A stretch of DNA of 36,753 bases from contig JAJXXL010000332.1 in assembly GCA_021781115.1 (NCBI GenBank), positions 1 through 36,753 of the forward strand, in the 5' to 3' direction. Under the pieces are notes generated by a model that ran no database searches, was not told the DNA's origin, and worked only from the letters and a program-made list of their open reading frames with translations. This DNA comes from Planctomycetota bacterium (GTDB taxonomy: Bacteria; Planctomycetota; Planctomycetia; Planctomycetales; Planctomycetaceae). How positions within the stretch are numbered: position 1 is the stretch's first letter; each line of letters starts with the position of its first letter. The position numbers were made by a program, and so were the translations under genes. This document shows, one piece after another, positions 8,361 through 17,099 of this stretch.

Positions 8361-11300
8361 ATGAGCGCTCACGACGATTCGGCAGCCGTGTTGAAGTTCC
8401 CGCGTCTTGCCGCGCGGCGGCCGTTGGCACAGCCCGCTTGCGCCGCGGCTGAACCCGGCATGGAAGCCGTTTTAGCAGCAGACAAGTCGCGCGGGTTACT
8501 GTTGCATGAATTCTTTGAAGCTCAGGCCGATGCTCACCCCGACCGTACCGCTCTGGTATGCGGCGGCGTGCAGATCACGTACGCCGGGCTGGAGCGGGCC
8601 GCGAACCAGTTGGCCCGGCGGCTGCGTGCGGGGGGCGTGGGGCATGGCGATTGTGTGGCGTTTCAATTGCCACGATCGCTGGACGTACCGATTGCACTGT
8701 TGGCCATTTTGAAAACCGGCGCCGCCTACGTACCGCTCGACTTCGAATGGCCCCGCGATCGCGTCGCCTATATCCTGGCCGACTGCCACGTGCATACGTT
8801 CATCACGGTCGACGATCACACAGCGGGGGGAGTCGCGTGCCACGTGCATCGGCTCGAGCCGGCGGCCGGCCGCGCGTCGTCAGCCAGCCGACCGGCTGAA
8901 CGCTTGACGCGGGCCGAATCGGGCGCGACGCCCGACGACCCGTGCTATGTGATTTACACGTCAGGTTCGACGGGCCGGCCCAAAGGGGTCGAAATCCTGC
9001 ATCGGAACGCGTGCAACCTCGTCCTGGCCGAACGCGACCTGTTCGGCGTTCAGCCCGATGATCGCGTGTTTCAGGGGTTTTCTCCAGCGTTTGACGCATC
9101 AGTCGAGGAGTTCTGGCTGGCGTTTGCGACCGGTGCGGCGCTGGTCATTGGCACATCGGAAATCGTGCATTCCGGGCCTGGCCTGTCGCGCTGGCTCGAA
9201 GAACAGCGCGTGTCAGTGCTGTCGTGCGTACCGACCTTGTTGTCGATGATGGACGGCGACGCCACATCAGTACGGTTGCTGATCGTGGGGGGGGAGCAGT
9301 GCCCGATTGACCTGGTGCGGCGATGGTGCCGCCCTGGCCGGCGAATGTTCAATACCTACGGCCCGACCGAAGCCACCGTCATCGCGACCTGTACCGAATG
9401 CGACCCCGCGCGGCCCGTGACAATCGGCCGCCCGATTGCGAATTACTCGGTGCACATTCTCGACGAAGCACTGCAACCTGTCGCGCCCGGCGAAGCAGGT
9501 GAATTGCATATCGGCGGCGCTGGCCTGGCGCGAGGCTATGTCGGCTTGCCCGAATTGACGCGGCAGAAGTTCATCGAAAATGTCCTGCTGCCGGGCGGTG
9601 GTTTCGCGCCGCGATTGTACAAAACGGGCGATCTGGCCCGGTTTACCGAAGCGGGCGACATCGATTTTCTAGGGCGGATCGACGCGCAGGTCAAACTGCG
9701 CGGGTTTCGCATCGAACTGACGGAAATCGAGGCGGCGCTGGCCGAGCAGCCGGGTGTGCTCGCTGCCGCCGTGGCCCTTCGTGAAGATGTGCCGGGTGTG
9801 CAGTACCTGGTCGGCTACATAGTGCCGCGGTCCGACGCCAACCCGCCCAGCGATGATGAACTGAAGGCGGCGTTGCGGCAGCGATTGCCGGCGTACATGG
9901 TTCCCGCCGTGATTGACGCGATCGAGGAATTGCCCCGGCTGACGAGTGGCAAACTCGACCGAAAGGCGCTGCCCGCGCCCCGCCCCCGCGAGGCGCCCGC
10001 GGGAGCGGGCGTGACTCTGCCGCGAACCGACATTGAGAGAGCTCTGGCCGCGATCTGGAATGAACTGTTCGCACCCACTCCGGTATCGATTGGCGACAAT
10101 TTCTTTCTCGACCTCGGCGGGCATTCGCTGCTGGCGGCGCGCATGGTTTCGGCGATGCGCCGCGACCCGCGATTCGAACGCCTGTCGATGCTTGATTTGT
10201 ATAACTTCCCGACGATCGCCGCGCTGGCGCAGCGGCTCGAAGAGGCTCCGGCGAAGGCGGTTGCCGCGGCGGCAAAAGCGGCGGTGGTCGACACGGCGGC
10301 GGTCGTGCATCGCCCGTCGTCGCGAGCACATTATTTCTGCGGGTTGATGCAGCTCGGCACGCTGTATTTCGTGCTGGGCCTGTTTTCGCTGCAATGGCTC
10401 GCCCCCTACCTGACCTATAGCTGGATGATCGACGACGAGTACCCCGTGATTGAGGCGGTGCTGGGGTCGCTGGCCAGCTTGATCGTGGTATACCCCGTGA
10501 TGCTGGTGGCTTCGATCGTTGTCAAATGGACCGTCATCGGGCGGTATAAGCCGGGCGATTACCCGCTGTGGGGCGCGTATTACTTTCGCTGGTGGCTGGT
10601 CAACGCGTTTCAATCGGTCGTGCCGGTGAGCTACCTGGCGGGCACCCCGCTGTTGAACTGGTATTATCGCGTCATGGGGGCGCACATCGGCTCGAACGTG
10701 TACCTCGGCTCAGACAATGCATCTGTGTTCGACCTGCTGAGCATTGGCGATGACTCGGCCGTGGGCGTCGATTCCAGCCTGGCCTGTCACACCGTCGAAA
10801 ACGGCTGGCTGCGGCTGGGAACGGTGCGCATCGGACGGCGCTGCATTGTCGGTTCGCGGTGTGTCGTCCGCGAGAATGCAGTGCTTGAAGACGGCGCGCA
10901 GCTCGACGACCTGTCGCTGTTGCCCCGGGGTGGTCGCGTGGGCCTCGGCCAGCGATGGGCCGGGGCGCCCGCGCGGCTCGCGCCGGGTGCGAGCCACGCC
11001 GCGCCCTCCGCATTTCCACGCCCGAGTCGGCTGCGGCGGTGCATATACGGCGGCTTGTATGTCCTCGGTGTGCTGGCGGTGCCCATCTTTGTTCTCGCGG
11101 CGATCTTTCCCGGCATGATGGTCATGTCACATCTCAACGCGCACGACGATTATTACTGGTATCTCGCATTATCGCCGGTGGTCGCCGTGTCATTCGTCAG
11201 TTTGCTGTGCCTGGAAATCGCGCTGATCAAATGGCTGCTGCTGGGCCGGGTCAAGCCGGGCCGGTACCCGCTGTTCAGCGGGTTCGTGGCCCGAAAATGG

Positions 11301-12440
11301 TTCGTCGACAAGTTGATGGAACTGAGTCTCGACGTTGTCGGCACGCTGTACGCCACGTTGTATCTGGCGCCCTGGTACCGGCTGCTCGGTGCGCGGTTGG
11401 GCCGCCGCACCGAAATCTCGACCGCCTCGTTCATTTCGCCCGACCTGCTCGAACTGGGCGACGAGGCATTCATTGCTGACGCGGTTTCGCTGGGCGCTGC
11501 CCGCGTCGAGCGGGGCGGCGTGTCGATTGCCCCGGTGCGCGTCGGCAAGCGCACGTTCATTGGCAACAGTGCGCTGCTGCCGCCCGGCGCCGACATCGGC
11601 GACAATTGCCTCATCGGCTGCCTTTCGTCGCCGCCGGCTGCCGATGAGGCGCGCCGGCCGGGTTCGGCCTGGCTCGGATCGCCCGCGTTTCACCTGCCCC
11701 AGCGGCAGCAAAGCGCGCCGTTCGCCGAGGATTGCACCTATCGCCCCGCGCGTAAACTGTGGTGGCAGCGGGCCGCCATGGAATTCGTCCGGATCACGCT
11801 GCCCTCGACCTGCTTCATCATGCTGACCAGCGTGTTGCTGTCGGTGCTGGTCATGTTGCGCGGCGAAACTTACCCCGCGGTGATTGTGGCCGCCTTTCCG
11901 GTCTTGTATGCCGCATTCGGCTGCGCCGCGGCCCTGATCGTCATTGTCCTGAAATGGACGCTCATGGGCCGTTACCGACCCGGCGAGCGGCCGCTGTGGA
12001 GCCCGTTCGTTTGGCGCACGGAACTGGTGACGGCCATGCACGACAATCTGGCTCATGTTTTTCTGACCGGCATGTTGGCGGGAACGCCGTTCCTGGCCTG
12101 GTACTTGCGGCTCCTGGGCGCGAAGATTGGGCGGCGGGTGTATCTCGCGTCAGACGAGTTGACCGAATTCGATCTGGTGCAGATTGGCGACGACGCCTGC
12201 ATCAACCATGACGCCACACTGCAAACCCATCTGTTTGAAGACCGCGTCATGAAAATGGGCCCGGTCGAAGTCGGTGCCGGGTGCAATGTGGGCAGCCTGT
12301 CGCTCGTGTTGTACGGCGCCCGCATGGAGCCCGGTTCGACGCTGGGCGACCTGTCGCTGCTCATGAAAGGCGAGGTTTTGCCCGCGCATTCGCGGTGGGA
12401 AGGAATTCCAGCGCAACGCGCGCCGGCGACCGGCGGTTGA
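8361..12440 (+). CDS. Pls/PosA family single-module non-ribosomal peptide synthetase (A-T-[TM-LbH]x3)
   Basis: 1359 aa. A-domain motifs 'YVIYTSGSTGRPKGVEI', 'FDASVEEFW', 'NTYGPTEATV', 'YKTGDLARF', 'GRIDAQVKLRGFRIELTEIE', 'LTSGKLDRKAL'; T domain 'NFFLDLGGHSLLAARM'; no C or TE domain; C-terminal half has three TM-pair + hexapeptide-like units. Confidence 0.93.
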   Translation: MSAHDDSAAVLKFPRLAARRPLAQPACAAAEPGMEAVLAADKSRGLLLHEFFEAQADAHPDRTALVCGGVQITYAGLERAANQLARRLRAGGVGHGDCVAFQLPRSLDVPIALLAILKTGAAYVPLDFEWPRDRVAYILADCHVHTFITVDDHTAGGVACHVHRLEPAAGRASSASRPAERLTRAESGATPDDPCYVIYTSGSTGRPKGVEILHRNACNLVLAERDLFGVQPDDRVFQGFSPAFDASVEEFWLAFATGAALVIGTSEIVHSGPGLSRWLEEQRVSVLSCVPTLLSMMDGDATSVRLLIVGGEQCPIDLVRRWCRPGRRMFNTYGPTEATVIATCTECDPARPVTIGRPIANYSVHILDEALQPVAPGEAGELHIGGAGLARGYVGLPELTRQKFIENVLLPGGGFAPRLYKTGDLARFTEAGDIDFLGRIDAQVKLRGFRIELTEIEAALAEQPGVLAAAVALREDVPGVQYLVGYIVPRSDANPPSDDELKAALRQRLPAYMVPAVIDAIEELPRLTSGKLDRKALPAPRPREAPAGAGVTLPRTDIERALAAIWNELFAPTPVSIGDNFFLDLGGHSLLAARMVSAMRRDPRFERLSMLDLYNFPTIAALAQRLEEAPAKAVAAAAKAAVVDTAAVVHRPSSRAHYFCGLMQLGTLYFVLGLFSLQWLAPYLTYSWMIDDEYPVIEAVLGSLASLIVVYPVMLVASIVVKWTVIGRYKPGDYPLWGAYYFRWWLVNAFQSVVPVSYLAGTPLLNWYYRVMGAHIGSNVYLGSDNASVFDLLSIGDDSAVGVDSSLACHTVENGWLRLGTVRIGRRCIVGSRCVVRENAVLEDGAQLDDLSLLPRGGRVGLGQRWAGAPARLAPGASHAAPSAFPRPSRLRRCIYGGLYVLGVLAVPIFVLAAIFPGMMVMSHLNAHDDYYWYLALSPVVAVSFVSLLCLEIALIKWLLLGRVKPGRYPLFSGFVARKWFVDKLMELSLDVVGTLYATLYLAPWYRLLGARLGRRTEISTASFISPDLLELGDEAFIADAVSLGAARVERGGVSIAPVRVGKRTFIGNSALLPPGADIGDNCLIGCLSSPPAADEARRPGSAWLGSPAFHLPQRQQSAPFAEDCTYRPARKLWWQRAAMEFVRITLPSTCFIMLTSVLLSVLVMLRGETYPAVIVAAFPVLYAAFGCAAALIVIVLKWTLMGRYRPGERPLWSPFVWRTELVTAMHDNLAHVFLTGMLAGTPFLAWYLRLLGAKIGRRVYLASDELTEFDLVQIGDDACINHDATLQTHLFEDRVMKMGPVEVGAGCNVGSLSLVLYGARMEPGSTLGDLSLLMKGEVLPAHSRWEGIPAQRAPATGG
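9994..10011. repeat. Perfect short inverted repeat (cgcccgc-ggga-gcgggcg) in the A-T interdomain linker
   Basis: 7-bp perfect stem, 4-nt loop, read directly. Confidence 0.55.
10975..10995. repeat. Perfect short inverted repeat (ggctcgc-gccgggt-gcgagcc) in an interdomain linker of the NRPS
   Basis: 7-bp perfect stem, 7-nt loop, read directly. Confidence 0.5.
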
Positions 12441-12512
12441 CGCTGGCCCACGACGCCCGGCCACGGTGCGATTGGCGTTTTCGGCTTGAGCCCGCATGCG
12501 GCCGGAGGCATG

Positions 12513-13259
12513 TCACGTCAGCGCGCCGTTGGCGCGCACGACCTGCCCGCTGACCCACCGCGCCTCGTCAGAAGCAAGAAACGCCACGACTTCGGCGATA
12601 TCGGCCGGCTGACCCAGCCTTCCGAACGCCGATAGCCCGGCGAGAAACTGCAACGATTGAGGCGTTTCGGTGTGGAGCAACAGGTCGGTTTCGACAGGCC
12701 CCGGCGCCACGGCATTCACCGTGATTTTCCGCGCGCCGACTTCCCGAGACAACGACCGCACAAATTGCTCGACCGCCGCCTTTGTTCCCGAATAGGCGGC
12801 GTAGCCGGGAACCATCATCGCCGTAAGCGTGGTTGAGAACGCAATGATCCGCCCGCCGTCGGCAAGGTGGCGGGCGGCCTCCTGCATGACAAAAAAGGCG
12901 CCCTTGGCATTGATGTCGAAAATGCGGTCGAAATCTTCTTCGGTCGTATCGGTAAACGGCTTGTGAATCATGACCCCCGCCGTGGCGACGACGATATCGA
13001 CTTGGCCGAATGCGCCCAGGGTTTGCTCGAACAGCCGGCGGATTTCGGCCGGGCGGCCCACATCGGCCTGAAGCGCCACCGCTCGACCACCACGGTTTTC
13101 AATATCTGCGACAACCTCAGCGGCAGCCTCGCGCCCCTGGGAAAAGTTCACGCCAATGCTGGCGCCGGCGCGGGCGAGGCGTTCGGCCACGGCCCGCCCG
13201 ATTCCACGCGAGGCCCCAGTCACCAATGCCACTTTGCCCGTCAAGCTCGACTGAACCAT
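12513..13259 (-). CDS. SDR family NAD(P)-dependent oxidoreductase (3-oxoacyl-ACP reductase-like)
   Basis: 'KVALVTGASRGIGRAVAERLA', 'YAAYSGTKAAVEQFVRSLSRE', 'ITVNAVAPGPVETDL', 'WVSGQVVRANGALT'. Start set at the ATG of 'MVQSSLTGK'; the ORF-track extension to 13517 looks spurious. Confidence 0.92.
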   Translation of the reverse strand: MVQSSLTGKVALVTGASRGIGRAVAERLARAGASIGVNFSQGREAAAEVVADIENRGGRAVALQADVGRPAEIRRLFEQTLGAFGQVDIVVATAGVMIHKPFTDTTEEDFDRIFDINAKGAFFVMQEAARHLADGGRIIAFSTTLTAMMVPGYAAYSGTKAAVEQFVRSLSREVGARKITVNAVAPGPVETDLLLHTETPQSLQFLAGLSAFGRLGQPADIAEVVAFLASDEARWVSGQVVRANGALT

Positions 13260-13384
13260 ACTCACACCCTTCCTGATCCTGAGATATGCAGCTTCCGATG
13301 GCCGCATTATACCCTCATTGGAATTTGATGCAGCCGGGCCGGGCGTTTCGCTGTGCGGCGGCGCCACGGAATCGGGTCGATCTT

Positions 13385-14905
13385 TCAGCGCACGAGCGGA
13401 ACCAGCACGCGAACGAGCGTGATGATGACCACGATGCCCCCCAGATCGAGCAGCAGCCCATACCGAATCATGCGCGTGAGCGGCACGTAGCCTGAACCAT
13501 ACACGATGGCGTTGCACGGCGTTGAAACCGGCAGCATGAACCCCAGGCTCGACGCCATTGTGGCCGCAAGCGCCGGTTCGAGCGGGTCGACATGGGCGGC
13601 TTGCGACAGGGCAATGACGACGGGCACGACGATATTAGCCGATGCGGTGTTGGACGTCGCCTCAGAAACGACGGTCGCTACGATCGTTGCTGCCACGACG
13701 AGACCAAACCCGCCGCGCATCGGCAGCCAGGCGATCAGCGCTTGGCCGGCCGCTTCGGCGAGGCCGGTTTTGTTCGCGAGGATGCCAAACGCAAACCCGC
13801 CCCCATATAACAGCACGACGCCCCAGTCAATGTGCGCGGCTTCGTCCCAGGTAATCGCCTTGCGCCCCTGTTGGCCGGGCAGTAAAAACAGCAGCCCCGC
13901 GCCGACCAGGGCCGCAAACGCTTCAGGCATGCGGCGGCTGACCGCCTGATACGCGGGGCTGTCTTCACCGGCGGCAAAGCCGATGATTCCCGGCGTCAGC
14001 CACAGCACGACGGTCACGCCGAACGCGGCGAGCGTTGAACGCTGGGCGGTCGTCCAGGGCCCCAGGCTGGCCTTCTGGCGTGCGAGCATTTCGTCGCTGC
14101 CCTCGATCCGCCGCACGCCCGCGGGGCACAGCCAGTACAAATAGCTGAACAGAATCGCGAACAGGCACAGAACGACCGGCACGCCGATCAGCGACCAGCT
14201 AAAGAACGAGTATTCGACGTGCAACTGTTCGCGAATGTATCCCAAACCGATCAGGTTGGGCGGCGTGCCGACGGGGGTGGCCAGCCCACCAATCGAGGCG
14301 GCGAACGACGTCATGAGCATCAGCCCCGTGGCGTACCGGCGGTTGAACGGGCTGCCACCGTGCTGTTCGTTCTCGACCAGAAACCCGATAATTGACATGC
14401 CGATGGCGAACATCATGGCGGTCGTGGCGGTGTTGGAGATCCACGCGGAAATGAAGGCGGTCACGGCGCCGAATGCGAACAGAATCCTGCCGGGCCGCGG
14501 GCCAACCCATTTCAACGACAGCACGCCAAATGCAAACCGGCGGTCGAGTCCGTTCAAAAAGATGGCCCGTGCCAAAATGAACGAGCCGATAAACAGAAAC
14601 ATCAATTGATCGGCGAACGGGGCGAAGACCTCGCGGGCGGGCGCAACGCCCAAGGCCACGCACGCCGCCGCCCCCAGCAGGGCGGTCATGGGCATGGGCA
14701 GCGCCTCGGTGACCCAGAGCATGATTACGGCCGACATGACCGCTGCCAGGCGGTGGGCTTCGGTTGTCAAACCGGTCAGCGGCCGCCACAGCACCCACAG
14801 AAACAGCAGCGGGGCTGCGGCGAGCCCGATCTTGGCGCGAACAGACTCGAAGCGCCGCTCGAGGTGGCTGAGCGGTTCAACAATCGGAGTGCGCGTGGGG
14901 TCCAT
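13385..14905 (-). CDS. SLC13/DASS family anion (dicarboxylate/sulfate) symporter
   Basis: 506 aa polytopic protein; 'WVTEALPMPMTALLG', 'GGLATPVGTPPNLIGLGYI', 'TSNTASANIVVPVVIALSQ', 'SLGFMLPVSTPCNAIVYGSGYV'. Confidence 0.92.
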   Translation of the reverse strand: MDPTRTPIVEPLSHLERRFESVRAKIGLAAAPLLFLWVLWRPLTGLTTEAHRLAAVMSAVIMLWVTEALPMPMTALLGAAACVALGVAPAREVFAPFADQLMFLFIGSFILARAIFLNGLDRRFAFGVLSLKWVGPRPGRILFAFGAVTAFISAWISNTATTAMMFAIGMSIIGFLVENEQHGGSPFNRRYATGLMLMTSFAASIGGLATPVGTPPNLIGLGYIREQLHVEYSFFSWSLIGVPVVLCLFAILFSYLYWLCPAGVRRIEGSDEMLARQKASLGPWTTAQRSTLAAFGVTVVLWLTPGIIGFAAGEDSPAYQAVSRRMPEAFAALVGAGLLFLLPGQQGRKAITWDEAAHIDWGVVLLYGGGFAFGILANKTGLAEAAGQALIAWLPMRGGFGLVVAATIVATVVSEATSNTASANIVVPVVIALSQAAHVDPLEPALAATMASSLGFMLPVSTPCNAIVYGSGYVPLTRMIRYGLLLDLGGIVVIITLVRVLVPLVR

Positions 14906-14950
14906 GGTGACGGGGCGTATTTTCAGGCAGGATCACAGGTCAATTCTGAT

Positions 14951-16879
14951 TCAGCACGCGGGGCGATCGAGCGCGGGCCGTGACGGCGATTCGGCCAAGT
15001 GCCATTGATGGGCCAGGCTGGCCAGGCTCGATTCAACCTGCCGCATGGCTGCCGATTGCGGAATCTGCCCCACATGTTGCAGTTCGGCGAGCAAATCGCC
15101 CAGCAGATGGTCACGTAAAAAACTGGTGAACCAGTCGACGCGCCGTGCGGTCAGGGCGGCCTGCAATTGCCGGAATCGGATTTCGACGTAACGCAACCAA
15201 TCGGTGCCGCTGGTCACCACCGTTTCGCCCGCAACCACGGCACTCGCGCCGCCCGCTAAGTCGCTCACGATATGTATGACCGAGTGCGCGGCGGCGTTCG
15301 TAAAAACATGGCCAACGGGCCCGGCAAAAGCGAAAAACACGCCCATCGACGTGAGCGGGCGGGCCGCCGCGGCCGCCGAATCGAGCCGGTGCAGCCACCG
15401 AAAGTACAGCGGGCTTTCGGTGCGAAACCGCACCATTTCTTGGGCGACGACTTCGGTCAGTTCCAGATCGAAATCGCATTGGTCATGCGCCGTGTGCAAC
15501 GCATCCATCAACTGAACTCGCGCTTGCCCGGCGAGCAGCCGTTCCAGCCGCGGACGCAGCAGATCATTGCCAACTTCACTCAGTCGCTGCAGTTCGGCGA
15601 ACAGGCTGTCGACCGTTGTCAGGAGCACCTCCCACTCCTGGCGGCGGTAGGCTATGCGCGGTTCGGGCGGGGGGGAGGTGAGTTGGCGGCGGGCCCATTG
15701 AAACGGCCACAGCACGCCCTTGCCCACCGTGCCATAAAAGTCGTGAATCGTGCGGGTCATTCCCAGACGCTGGCCACGCCACCAGTCGCGAACCGCTGCC
15801 ACGATCATACTGCCGGGCGGGGTGGGCCACTGCACCGGCGACAGGTTGGGCAGCGTCAGGGCGGCGGCGGCCTTTTGAAACGCCGCGCTCTTCTCGCGGA
15901 TCTCGGCGATGAGTGCCGGTGCGCCGGCCACGGGCGACAACACTTGCCGCACCGCGCCGCGCAGGGTGCGGAGCTTGATTTCTTCGAAATGCAGCGCGGC
16001 CAGGTCGCGGTGCAGGTCGTGTGGTTCGCCGGAAATCGCGCGCGGGGCGGCGGACGCGGCCGTTACCGCTGTTGGCAACGCTCGCCAATAAAAGGGCAGG
16101 CGGTTTTCGACCGCGGCCCGCCGATCGTTGGGGACGACGTACACCTGCATCGGAGCCACCCCGGTTTCACGCATAAACGTGTCGAGCCACAGTGGCCAGT
16201 ACGCTTCATCTTCAGGCAGCAGGCACTGGTTAAAAACAATGATGACCGCCTTGTCTTCGGCGGCGGCGCAGCGAAAGAACCGCTTCACGGCCGCGTCGTT
16301 GTACTTTTGCTGCGTCAGAACGGCAATCAGCAGGTCGGCGGAATGCCGGATGCGATCGGCCCGCAGCCAGTTGACCGGGGCGTCGCTGTCGATATCGGGA
16401 GTGTCGAGTACCAGCAGGTTGTCGGGCAATGCCGAGTTGGCCTGCCAGTACAGCCGATGTTCGTCGTGCGGTTCGAGGGCCGCCGCTGGATCTGTCCAAG
16501 GGTGCAGCTCGAACTCGGCAAAGAGTTCCGCCAGATCGTGCTCATCGTCAAACCGGAGCGGCACAAGGCAAACCGGGTGTCGCGTACCCGACGCCAGAGG
16601 GCTGACGGAACTCGCCTGGCACTGAGCGAGGTGGTTGAAGATCACGCTCTTACCGATATTGGTGCCCCCGACCACGGCCACGACGAGATACGGCGCGTCT
16701 GTGAGTTGTGGCAGCAGTTTACGCGTCAGCAGTTCGAACCAATCGCGGCTCGCAAGCGGCGGCAGGTGCAGCTCTGCCGCAGTTTGTTCAAGCTCGACGA
16801 GCGCCGCGTGCAAATCACGGGCTTCGCGGGCGGCGGCGGCAAATCGCGACTGCGACGGGTGCGGCGCTGAGTTTGGCAT
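14951..16879 (-). CDS. Large GTPase-domain protein with C-terminal hydrophobic segment
   Basis: 'LVVAVVGGTNIGKSVIFNHL' (P-loop), 'LLVLDTPDIDSDAP' (G3-like), 'VIIVFNQCLLPED' (position of G4). ORF is open to 17092 with a TTG; the ATG at 16879 ('MPNSAPHPSQ') is the more likely start. Confidence 0.8.
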   Translation of the reverse strand: MPNSAPHPSQSRFAAAAREARDLHAALVELEQTAAELHLPPLASRDWFELLTRKLLPQLTDAPYLVVAVVGGTNIGKSVIFNHLAQCQASSVSPLASGTRHPVCLVPLRFDDEHDLAELFAEFELHPWTDPAAALEPHDEHRLYWQANSALPDNLLVLDTPDIDSDAPVNWLRADRIRHSADLLIAVLTQQKYNDAAVKRFFRCAAAEDKAVIIVFNQCLLPEDEAYWPLWLDTFMRETGVAPMQVYVVPNDRRAAVENRLPFYWRALPTAVTAASAAPRAISGEPHDLHRDLAALHFEEIKLRTLRGAVRQVLSPVAGAPALIAEIREKSAAFQKAAAALTLPNLSPVQWPTPPGSMIVAAVRDWWRGQRLGMTRTIHDFYGTVGKGVLWPFQWARRQLTSPPPEPRIAYRRQEWEVLLTTVDSLFAELQRLSEVGNDLLRPRLERLLAGQARVQLMDALHTAHDQCDFDLELTEVVAQEMVRFRTESPLYFRWLHRLDSAAAAARPLTSMGVFFAFAGPVGHVFTNAAAHSVIHIVSDLAGGASAVVAGETVVTSGTDWLRYVEIRFRQLQAALTARRVDWFTSFLRDHLLGDLLAELQHVGQIPQSAAMRQVESSLASLAHQWHLAESPSRPALDRPAC

Positions 16880-17099
16880 GGACGGCGGAGCACTTTCGTA
16901 CGGCGGCACGGGCCAATCGGCAGCAGCCAGCGCTGCCCCCTTGGGGCCTTGTCGCCTGTTGAAAAACAGCCCCCGGCTGATTTGTCCTGCTTTGCCATCA
17001 AGATGGCAATTGGCGGCGAATTTCTCAATATCTTCGTGAAACCGGGCGCCATCGCTGTTGCGCCGCGAAAGGCTCGCATGACAGTTTGTCAAAGGGCGG

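Noticed and set aside
9669-10685. 338-aa minus-strand ORF inside the NRPS
   Set aside because: Shadow ORF, antisense to the conserved A-domain end and T domain.
12521-12537. gcgcgcc-gtt-ggcgcgc hairpin as an intrinsic terminator
   Set aside because: It lies inside the SDR coding end (VRANGALT) and has no following T-run; could be chance in GC-rich code.
13260-13517. N-terminal extension of the SDR ORF
   Set aside because: Low-complexity extension before the canonical 'MVQSSLTGKVALVTGASRGIG' start; overlaps the 3' end of the SLC13 gene.
15272-16870. 532-aa plus-strand ORF opposite the GTPase gene
   Set aside because: Antisense shadow ORF produced by high-GC codon bias; composition is Q/R/G-rich with no recognisable motif, while the minus strand has clear GTPase motifs.
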